Shown: piece by piece, positions 1 through 9,800 of the stretch
Layout of the letters: the number at the start of each line of letters is the position of its first letter
Numbering within the stretch: the stretch's first letter is position 1
Assembly: GCA_036897485.1 (NCBI GenBank)
Contig: JAYMTF010000108.1
Location: 1-53,258, forward strand
Direction of reading: 5' to 3'
Length of the DNA stretch: 53,258 bases
DNA from: Pelargonium nanum
Lineage: Eukaryota; Streptophyta; Magnoliopsida; Geraniales; Geraniaceae
Made by a program: the position numbers and the translations under genes
Notes under the pieces: generated by a model
What the model was told of the DNA's origin: nothing
Database searches by the model: none
Seen by the model: only the letters and a program-made list of their open reading frames with translations

Positions 1-72
1 AAACAAGACACTCATTTTGGGACAAAAAATTTAGACAAACAGGACACTCATTTTGCGACGGAGGGAGTAGTT
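1..72. repeat. Stowaway-like MITE end, cut by window edge
   Basis: The first 70 or so bases end in GACGGAGGGAGTA. On the other strand this reads as the TACTCCCTCCGTC terminus typical of Stowaway (Tc1/mariner) MITEs of plants. A repeated phrase, GACACTCATTTTG, occurs twice just inside the end, as in that family. Only one end lies in the window, so element length and target duplication cannot be read. Confidence 0.6.
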
Positions 73-184
73 TTTTTCTTGTATAAAAGAATGAAATAAA
101 GTAGCAAGAACACCCCATTAAAAAAACAAAATATTAATAAATATTTTTTTTACCAAATCACATTAATTTTCTTAATTCTTTTTC

Positions 185-1966
185 TTACACGCCCAATCCC
201 GCTACGTATTTGACACCTGTTGACGGTAACCACAAGTTCCCTTCAATGAACTGAGCCACCGTGTAATTATTGGCCTCATTTGACCCATTTAGCACCCTAT
301 ATCCGGGCCACTTGACCCGACGACCCAGTCCAGCTCCGGGCCCGTAATTCATATATTCGGCGTAGAACAATGTGTCCAACGCAAAATCGGCGTTCCACTC
401 GAGCCACCCCTCCGGCCTAATCGCATTGCTCATGTACGACTGCATGATCACCGTCCGCGAGTAGAGCTTCCACGGCCGCCCCAGGTACGTCGCCGTCGAG
501 TTCACCGCCGGCAATAGGTCGTCATCGGCGGTAATGTTGCAGAATTGGATCGAAAAGCCCGTCGGCTGGTTCGGATCCTTCCGGCCCTGAGCCGTGACCG
601 TGTTTTTCTGGTTCGGAAGGCCCTTTTTGGCCAGGATTTGGCAGTTTTGGAAAACGACGGTGGCGTCGCCGAATATGAAGTCGACGGTGCCGCTGATCCG
701 GCAGTCCCGGTAGAATTGGCGCATGGTATGCGTGTATAAAGTGTCTTGGTAGCCTTTCATGGCGCACCGGAAAAACACGGCCAGGTCGGAATCTGACCGG
801 AGCGCCACCGCTTGGTGCTTCTCCGGCCCGGCCGTGTTCTCGAATGTTATGTCTCGTGCTATGAAACCTCTCCCACTGACAGCTGCAAAAATCAGAAATT
901 AAATTTGAATTTCAAAATTTAAATAACCAATTGAATTAAAGGAGTGTGTATAAATATCTGTGGTAATAAATTTTGAGTACTCGATCGAGACACTCACCAA
1001 ATGTTGCAGATCGAAATGTGGTCCACCCATCAATGAAGCTTCGGTTACTAGAAATGATGGTACCATCCATCCCATCCCCAACCATCATGATGTTCCATTT
1101 CTTTTTCTTGATCTCCACGTTCTCTTTGTACACTCCTCTCTTTATGTATATCACGAACCGCTTCAAGCTCTTGTCCGGCGCCGCCTCCACCGCCTCCGTC
1201 ACGGTTGTGAAGTTCCCGCTCCCGTCCGCCGCCACCGTCACGTCCACGGTGACCCCGTTCGCGTCCAGGAGCTCCGCATTGACCCACGGCGGATAGTTGT
1301 TCTTGGATTGGAAACTGGATTTGCTGCTGTTGCCGGTGCGCACGGAGGCGAGAAGCTCCCGGAGCAAGGAAGAGACCTGGCCGAGGCTGCCGGAAACCAC
1401 CTGCTTGGCAATGCCACTGGTGCCGTCGAATCCGTCGATGCATGTGTCCATATTGGCCAGCGCAGCACCCAGCCATGTCCGCAGATCAAAGCTCAGATCC
1501 CCAGTGCTGTTGTGCTTACCTGTTAATTACATGCAGTACTTTTTTCTGTCAGTGCTCTGCTTTTAACAAAAACAAAACAGAGAATCTGTAACAACCAGGT
1601 GGTTCAAGACTCGTTTGTTACGCTTACTGATAAAAAAAAACAAAGAATCTGTGAAAATGTACCGGTGGGATTTTGGGTGGCGGAGACGGACCAGTCGAGC
1701 TCGTCGGCGGATATGTCAAGCAAATCGAGACAGTCGTTGATGGCATTGGAGAGGCGGAAGTCACCGAGTAGCTTGCCGAACTGAGAGATGACGGGCGTGA
1801 CCTGTCGAATGGCGTCGATGGTGGTCTTGAGCGTGTCCAAGAAGTCGTCGGAGGAGACCTTTAAGCACTCGGATTGCAGAAACTGAGACCTACTCGTGGA
1901 ACTACCAGAACAGAGCATGCAAGAGAGCAGCAAAAAGAGGAATGGGGAGGTGGAGAAACGTGACAT
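185..1966 (-). CDS. Pectinesterase with N-terminal inhibitor domain (type I PME)
   Basis: Secreted enzyme that removes methyl esters from cell-wall homogalacturonan. Exons (minus): 1966-1663, 1519-998 and 882-185, giving 507 aa with GT-AG introns. Residues 1-25 are a hydrophobic signal peptide. About 27-165 is a PMEI-type helical domain ([33 protein letters not shown]). About 195-500 is the pectinesterase domain. Catalytic and subsite residues are all present: Q299 (HQAVAL), Q321 and D322 (GYQDTLY), D343 (TVDFIFG) and R411 (YLGRPW). Length is normal for the group. The start is the first Met before the signal peptide. No RRLL/RKLL-type basic cleavage motif is visible between the two domains, which many type I PMEs carry. 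The gene is complete and probably active. The PME family is large, so the individual orthologue is not assigned. Confidence 0.95.
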
Positions 1967-2023
1967 GGTTTTGGTGAAGTGAAATTAAGGAGGAAGATGA
2001 TGAAATGGATATTGATGGAAGCG

Positions 2024-2031
2024 TATTTAAA
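2024..2031 (-). promoter_or_regulatory. Probable TATA box of the pectinesterase gene
   Basis: On the minus strand the sequence reads TTTAAATA, about 58-65 bases upstream of the pectinesterase ATG. A start site about 30 bases downstream would leave a short 5' leader. A CT-rich stretch (minus strand) lies just upstream at 2040-2090. This is inferred from position and motif only. Confidence 0.4.
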
Positions 2032-2249
2032 GCGTTAGATGGAGAGAGGAGAGGAGAGGAGGCAGGTGAGGGAATTAAAGAGGAGGGTTGGGGAGTGGTG
2101 AAACCCGAGTGAGTGAGAGAGATAGAGACCATGGGTCCACTGTGTGGTGTGTGTCGGCGCTCACCTATTTGCAGATTCTTCGCGCAAGTGCAAATGGTGG
2201 GTCTCGGATTTGCGATCTTTCTCTTCGTTTGTGTCTCGTGCCGCACCAT

Positions 2250-3907
2250 GCCGCATCCGTTGACTCGGTCGTTGGCGTACCTAGGTAGCTAGTTTAGCTA
2301 CCAGCTTGGCAGCTTCTAGTTCTAGTAGCTAAATTGTAGTGTTACTCTTTGGCCAAGGATTTTAACCTTTGCGACATTGATTTAATGTGTTTGACTGAGG
2401 AGATCTCAGACTACTTACCCAATTTCAATACTATCTTGATTTTGTGTTGGTTTGCTTATTTGATGGGTCCTTGTTGTCCTGTAGTTTTTATTTATACCGA
2501 ATGTAGTTTAAGTGATTCATCTACTTCATATATATAGCTCAGTATGTATAAATATTTTATCTCAAAAGTTGTTTGGCTATGAAAAATGGAGGAAACGACT
2601 TGCAGACATTTTAACCCCACAACAACTTTTGTAAGAGCTTTTTCTACAAGAGGTGGGAGACTCTACTGGGAATTAGTGTACTTCTTGTGGGACAATTCAT
2701 GCCCAAAATACCCTTAAATTTTGCTTGGTTATAGACAAATTTTACCTCGTCCCACAGTTATGGTCGAACCATATATGTTATAGTCGACCTCTTAATTAAG
2801 TTAGACATTAATGTCTGCGGTAGACCCTGAATTGTCACAATCGACCAATAGTTGGTATACCTATATGTGTATGGGTCGACTTCGTAATTAGATATACATG
2901 AATTTTCACTTATGCTCTCTGTCGACAGAAGTATGTCGAAGGAAGAAGTTCTCTTTCTTATTGTTGGTTGACCGTGGTAACTCATAGATTGACCATGAGC
3001 ACAATAACACACAAAGATATTTATTAAAGTTTCCATAAATACAAAAATATACATTTTCTTCCAGACAATTTTACCACATAATGATCTCATAGTCTAGAAT
3101 TCATTTCCAACCTTCTTCCATACATTGGTTTACCAAACAAATTTTTTACTCTCTACAAACATTTTACCAGCTTTCAGCTATCTCTATAGACATTTTATCT
3201 CGGCATACAATTGAAGTACGTACGAAGACAAACCAAACAAGCCTTAAAGCCAACATATATTTCATCTTTGATCAAGTACTTGTAGAATACTGCAGGCTGC
3301 AGACTGCAGGAGCCAGTGTAGAGTGATAGTTGTGGGAATGAGGACCCATGTCATGTATCATAAAATTAACACAAAACAAATAATAGTATGTGTGTGTGGC
3401 CACTGCCCTTTATTTTGATAGTCCTTCTGTTCTACACAATCTAAAACAAGGATGGTATATTGGCGACGTTGAAAGATGCTCTTCAATATTTTTATCTTTG
3501 TCTAGATTTCATCAAATTATGGTACTCCATGTGAGATGTTTTTGCTTCCAAATAATTGAATTTCATAAATAAGGCCAACTATAATAGATTGTAACACATT
3601 GTTCCTACACAGTACACACTCTCAATAATTCTCAAAACAAAGGAAGTCAATGGATTCAAACTCAAATATTCAAAATGCCCCTCTCTCTTCATCTTTTTTT
3701 TCCTTTTCAAGTATTTTCCATGCATATTGCAAAATCATCTATGAAAAGAGAGACAATTTCTTAAATATGTATGGTGATGTTTTATGTAAAATATAATTAG
3801 TACATATGCTTATATTGTTATTATATTTCGAATAATACATTATACAAAAACATTGTATATATATATATAAAAAGAAAACGTTGTCTAAATGGTGCTTAGA
3901 CGTAGAC
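2250..3907. other. Intergenic stretch with a PIF/Tourist-like candidate
   Basis: There is no coding exon here. A candidate element spans about 2562-3246. Its left end contains AAGTTGTTTGG, and its right end reads on the opposite strand as AAGGCTTGTTTGG, a resemblance to PIF/Harbinger (Tourist) termini. A clean 3-bp target duplication is not evident, so the call is weak. The rest is AT-rich with nothing recognised. Confidence 0.35.
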
Positions 3908-4162
3908 CAGAGTTGGCAAAATGATCCGACCCGACAGGTACCAACAACCCGACCCGTATTTTGATGGGTTCAGGTATGAATTTATCAACCCGAAACAAAA
4001 AATTAGATCGCATTCAGGTTGAGAAAAATGTAAGATTTACGGATCGGTATACCTGAAAAAAAAAGTGTTTTATGTCTAAAATCCAACCAACCCGAAACTC
4101 CATAAGGTCGGGTTAAGGTTAGAGTTCATCAACCCGACCGACTCATACTTTTGCCCCCTCTA
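3908..4162. mobile_element. hAT-type MITE
   Basis: A 255-bp non-coding element with imperfect terminal inverted repeats. The left end reads CAGAGTTGGCAAAATGAT and the right end, on the opposite strand, reads TAGAGGGGGCAAAAGTAT. Inside both ends are repeated ACCCGACC/GGGTCGG phrases typical of small hAT derivatives in plants. The 8 bases flanking each side (ACGTAGAC and GCTTAGAC) match at 6 of 8 positions, consistent with an aged 8-bp target duplication. There is no coding capacity. Confidence 0.65.
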
Positions 4163-5249
4163 GCTTAGACCACTTGATCCATGAAGTGTTGGTGTTTATT
4201 ACACTATAAATGTTATTGATGATATTCTCAAATTAAGAATTGAAATTGAATTCTTAAATTTTGATATCTCAAAAATCCGTATTGGATTGGAGGAGCACAT
4301 GGACAGGGGCTTTGTAAATTGAAGATGCAAGTAAGGAATTTCTTTTCCAAAAGCAATAAAGGCAAAGGAAGAGCTTTAAAGAGGACGCGAAAACGCGTTG
4401 TTTATTTACACCTTGTGCATGCATGTCATTACTCGTAAACATACAAATATATATAATCAGATAAGCATGATCAGCTTTTAAGAAAAAGAAACATCAATGA
4501 CGCGTTCTGTGGATCCACCCATTCAAATTTGTTCCTATATTTATTTGACCCAAACAAATAACGTTGTTTTCATAATATGTATATGTAGTTATGGTTGTGA
4601 TCATAATTAAGATACTATGATGATAAGGTTGGTTTGGAGTTGTGTTTCTGATGATTGGTCTACATTTGCACTAAGCTGCCCACTCATTTTATATCATCTT
4701 TCAATTTGTTGCATCTTTTTTGTGAGATAATATCATCTTTCACATGATCAAACTTTGCCCAGCTACTATACACATCATTATCTATCACCAAATTAATTAA
4801 ATGTTCCTTTAAATCTCTATATATTTTGATTGTGATTCATCAATTTGGCAACATTTGACTTTTTTTTTGTCTTACAGATCTTTTCCACCGTCACATTCTT
4901 TTTCTTTGTATTGTACTTTTACTATAATATATATATCAAGACATTACAAAGGTTCAAAATTTGCACAAAATTGTTGGGAGAAATATGATTTGAAATTTTT
5001 GGCCCTTTTCTCGTAACAATATTGCTAGACACAACTTTTATTAGAGAACTAAGAATTTTAAGCCATGTTGTTCTCTCGAAAGCAATTTAAGAAGCAACTG
5101 GTGATACTCGAAACATTATAAGTTTTAAAATAAATAAAAACACGATATGTGGCATCCGAGCACCACGTCACCAAGCGTAACAATTATGAGACACGCTCCA
5201 AGAACACGTGCTTAAAACACTTGACTTGAGAGACGTCTAGTCTCGCCCT
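4163..5249. other. Intergenic, nothing recognised
   Basis: AT-rich DNA with short homopolymer runs. I see no exon-like frame, no RNA gene and no paired termini in this stretch. Confidence 0.6.
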
Positions 5250-5555
5250 GAGCCATATTTGCGCTCTCCTTAAGCAACGAGACGTGCCTGAAGTCATTGT
5301 GCGCTCCTAAGCCACAAGACATGCTCGAAGTCATTGCGGGCTCCCTAACTCACGGGATGAGTCCGAAGTCCTCGCCAACTCCCGAGGATGATCTACCTCG
5401 CCTGGAGTCATTGCGCACTCCCTAAACCACAGGACGCGCCCAAAGTCCTCGTCAGCACCCGAGTACGTTCGGTATCGCCCGGAGTCATTGCCCTCGTTGC
5501 AAAAGTCATGGGATGCGTCCAAAGTCATCGACCTTGCCCGACGATATAGAGCTGA
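5250..5555. repeat. Degenerate 38-39 bp tandem array, about 8 units
   Basis: Units begin at 5250, 5290, 5327, 5365, 5404, 5442, 5481 and 5521 (spacing 37-40). Each starts with a form of GAAGTCATTG or AAAGTCCTCG. Two unit types partly alternate. One continues CGCNCTCCCTAA and CCACAGGACG. The other continues as CCAACTCCCGAGGATG-like sequence. The block is far more GC-rich than its surroundings. It may be a decayed part of a larger repeat, but no flanking element could be delimited. Confidence 0.75.
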
Positions 5556-5559
5556 ATCA

Positions 5560-6819
5560 TAACAATTTTATCCTTGATTTGCCTCGGTTACACTCTAACT
5601 AGAAGTAATATATAACACACGCACGCGCATACACATATTAGAATTCGCTAACCAAATATTAATAACAACAAAGAGTTATTTAATTTTGATCAATAATTCG
5701 TGTTTGAACATCTGACAGTGAAAATACATATACGGTAAAACTTGATAGGATGAACTTTGTCACAATCGTGTAATAGCATAATCCGGCAACACCATTTAAC
5801 TAAAGGATGGGATATATTATCGAATCAAATGCTGTGGGGTCGTCGTAATAACGGGTCCAATTAATTTAGCGACCACTTCAATTGGTGGATAAATATTGCG
5901 TAGTTCGAAAGCATTTGGTGTCCCTCCGAGATGGAGTAGGCTTGGCTAGGCTCGTTGGCAGGGATGCCTGAACTGAAAGCGACCATTATTTATAGTTAGC
6001 TTCTCCATTTTCGCATTGATTCTCTTAAACATCAAGTCAACTTTCTCGCAACCATCACTTCCTAGCTACTTCCCACTTCCCAGATGAGACTGCTTCTTCA
6101 TCTATTTCTTTTGGGAATGGGACTCCAAATTGTACTACAAGACATTGGGCTTTTAAAGCCCAAGAGGGTACGAAAAGCCCATAGAGCCCAGCACGTGGAG
6201 CTGACATGGCATGAAATGGAAAATGATTGCATGGCATGGATATCCAGCACGTGGAGTCCTAAAATGGATCTGGTGATTGCGATACAATTACTTGTCCCGA
6301 TTGACCTCTTTACACGCGCGCTCCAGATCTGTTTCAACGCCACGTAGCATGTTAGGTAAGCAAGTGGGTCCTACTCTATCCTAGCTCGCCGTATTTCTAA
6401 GAGAGAAGTGGGACCATGTAGGATGAGATTATTTGTCCAAATCCAAATTGCTGATCATCATTCATGAATCATCGTCATCACCAAGTACCGTCTAAAAATT
6501 AGCCCCATTCCCTACGGTTTCAGTCTCTCACATAACTCCATAATAGTTGCTTGCTTTGCATTGCTGCTGATCAAGGTCTTGAAATCGGATCATTTTGCTA
6601 ACATCTCGCTGTATCTACTGTTAGAGCTGTAGAGACTGGTAATTTACTTTCTCTCTTTCCGAGCATCTCTGTAAATTATGTCACAACTTGAACAACCATA
6701 TAATCTCTTACTGTAATTGGGAATTTCTTGTCTATTCTCTTGCTCGTTCATATGATATGAGCTTTATTTTTATGTATTTCTACCAATTGAGTGTTGTATA
6801 TTATAATTGGTGAAGATGA
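5560..6819. other. Upstream region and 5' leader of LKR/SDH
   Basis: No protein-coding exon is recognised. From about 6520 the sequence looks like a transcribed leader. A possible leader intron could run from a GTAATT donor at 6639 to an AG just before 6816. A four-codon upstream frame, ATG at 6816 with TGA at 6828-6830, overlaps the first in-frame ATG at 6820. These leader features are inferred and need transcript data. Confidence 0.45.
6192..6253. promoter_or_regulatory. Twin G-boxes upstream of LKR/SDH
   Basis: Two palindromic CACGTG cores at 6192-6197 and 6248-6253 sit in the same 13-base context, CCAGCACGTGGAG, 56 bases apart. G-boxes bind plant bZIP and bHLH factors. Lysine-degradation genes in maize and Arabidopsis are known bZIP targets responding to ABA, sugar status and stress. 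Their position about 570-630 bases before the start codon makes a regulatory role plausible. Confidence 0.5.
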
Positions 6820-9800
6820 ATGAATGTTGATTTGAGGGAAATTTGGATGATCTCAGTGCACAACATGCTTGGGAATGGAGTTGTTGGAATTCTGAGCGAG
6901 TCCGTTGATAAATGGGAGAGAAGAGTGCCTCTCACCCCATCACACTGTGCTAGGCTTCTACACGGTGGCAAGGATAAAACCGGAGTGTCTCGCATTATTG
7001 TGCAGCCGTCCACCAAGCGCATTCATCATGATGCTCTCTACGAGGACGTTGGCTGTCTAATTTCAGACGACTTGTCTCAATGTGGCCTCGTCTTGGGTGT
7101 TAAACAACCCAAGGTAGTGCCTTAATTTGCTATTTAGTTAGTTGTTGAATGTTGAGTGTACTAGCTTGCTAATTTGGACTTGTTGTTACAGTTGGAGATG
7201 ATTTTGCCTGATAGAGCTTATGCCTTTTTCTCCCATACTCACAAGGCCCAGAAAGAGAACATGCCTTTGTTAGATAAGGTATGTTCTTGTTTGTGATTAG
7301 AACTATCATTGACTAGTGACATGTTTGCTTCTACTGATAAAGTTTCTCTATGGTTTCTAGATTTTGGAACAAAGGGTGTCTTTATATGATTACGAGCTTA
7401 TTGTTGGGGACCATGGGAAACGGATTCTTGCTTTCGGGAAGTTTGCTGGTAGAGCGGGACTAATTGACTTCTTGCGAGGCTTAGGACAGCGTATGTTTTA
7501 TTGCCTTTCAATACATGTCTTTTGTAGTTGTTTCGTTATCCGAGTTTAATCAGCAGTTCTTCGTCTTACAAATTCATATAAAAAGGCTTGTGGGATTCTG
7601 AAACAGTGCAAGTCTCTGGAGTTGCTGTTTGATTTCATTTTGGAATAGAATAGACACCTTTGCTTCCAACATGTGGGGTACTGCTACAAAGGTGCTCTTT
7701 CTAAAGATGCTTGAAGTTGAATCAACTTTTTTTCTTTTTTTCTTTTTTGTTGTTGTTATTTTCAGGTTATCTTAGTCTTGGATATTCAACACCTTTCCTG
7801 TCACTAGGTGCATCTTACATGTATCCTTCATTGGCTGCTGCAAAGGCGGCAGTAATATCTGTGGGTGAAGAGATAGCAACTTTTGGGCTGCCTTCGGGAA
7901 TATGTCCTCTTGTTTTTGTATTTACTGGCTCAGGAAATGGTATTGAGACTCTCATTTACTATCTAGTACTATTTCCATTGAAAATCTGATCATTTGAACC
8001 ATTGTTGAGATAAGTTTCTGTACATATGGATCACTCGTTTATAGCAATGAGACTAGCAATTTCTGGTTTCTAAGTTCATATGACACATAGCACCAAATCT
8101 TTCATATCATACAAGCTGTACCACTATAAATTACTTGATAAAAATAAAAAATTCTTAGTGACAGTTCAGTTATTGTTTTCCCCTGTAGTTTCTCAGGGTG
8201 CACAAGAGATATTTAAGCTTCTCCCTCACACATTTGTCGAATCCAGTAAACTTCCAGAACTATTTGGAAAGGTAATGTTGAGTAAACTTTCGTTATTTTT
8301 CTTCCTCTTCTAGCTCTCGATGTATTAATTTAGGTCTGGCACCCTGATTTCCTTGCAGATGCACATTGTTGTAAAAGATTAGCTAACTTTAGAGTTACTA
8401 TACTTTCTTGAGAAACCTGGTTAAATGACGGCTAAAGAACAAGTTCGACTCTATTGCATAACACCATTAATTACATTATAATGGAGATGGAGTAGCCTTA
8501 GGATTATATCATGGTGTTTTAAGTAGTCCATCATTATTAGAGGAGTTATATCATCTAAAATATTAACTTAGATCCCACAAAATTAGCTTCTTCTGATTTT
8601 ACCCGGGGAATGAACTTCTCCTTCAATTTCATAGTTCTCAGTCAACGAATGAGAAAACAAACTATCGTATGGAACTTCGGGAAGTTGATATGAATAAGTT
8701 AACTAGGCTTTGTAGTCCATTACTTAGCCTGTGCTTTGCATGAATTGCCAATGCACATGAAGCTAGAAAGGAAGAGGCATTCACTAGCTTTCCATCATTT
8801 GGGAGCCTCGGGCATTAGTGTCCCAATACCTCTCACATTGACAGACAGACATGAGTACCACTGGCATCCATACTTTTCATTGAACCTGTTATAAATTCCT
8901 TTTTGCATGCTAATGTTTCCCTGTTGTTCATTATATAAGTTGTATTCTTCCATCTTTTATTATACATCTCAAAATCATTTTTCTTTTTTGCCTAGGCCAA
9001 AGATATGACTCATCCAGCAAAGGCATCAAAGAGAGTTTTCCAAGTATATGGATGTATCGTGACTTGTAAAGACATAGTTGAGCACAAAGATCCTACGCGA
9101 GCATTTGATAAGGTAAGGCTGTTTTTTTTTTATTTAAATAATTTCTTTTTGTTATATTAAGATGAGGGACCACCCGTTATCCTGAATCTCTCTCTTTTCA
9201 GGCTGACTACTATGCACATCCAGAACACTACAACCCCATTTTCCATGAAAAGATAGCTCCATATGCCTCTGTTATTGGTATGTATATGAAATAGGCCCTT
9301 AACCAAGCAAGAAAAGGAAAAACAGTTAATTGATCTCTAATACACTCTGGCTTAGCTTTCCAATTGCACTTTTCTGGTTATATTTGTAATATTTACTGTA
9401 TTAAGCATTCAAAGTGTAAATTGCTTTAAGTGATACATATTTTTCAGAACTATTCCTATAAATATGTCACTGTTCAAATTTCTATCTTGTAGTTAATTGC
9501 ATGTACTGGGAAGGAAGGTTTCCTCGATTGCTTACTACTGGCCAGTTGCAAGATCTCACAAGGAAAGGATGCCCTCTTGTCGGAATATCTGATATAACTT
9601 GTGATATAGGGGGTTCAATAGAGTTTGTAAACCAAACCACATCAATTGACTCACCTTTCTTCAGGTATTATCTAGGCAAATTAAATGCATCACTTTTCTT
9701 TTTGCTGTTTTCTAGTTTATTCATCATTAATTCTGCTTTTACTGTCCAAGTTTCTGTATCTTGTTTCTTGTAAGTTGTATATGGCATTGATAATCTGGTC

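Noticed and set aside
545-1526. Long plus-strand frames opposite the pectinesterase exons
   Set aside because: They are shadows of GC-rich exons on the minus strand; their translations show no family pattern.
6084-6347. 87-codon plus-strand frame upstream of LKR/SDH
   Set aside because: It spans the G-box region, has no recognisable domain, and overlaps an equally long antisense frame; chance is likelier than a gene.
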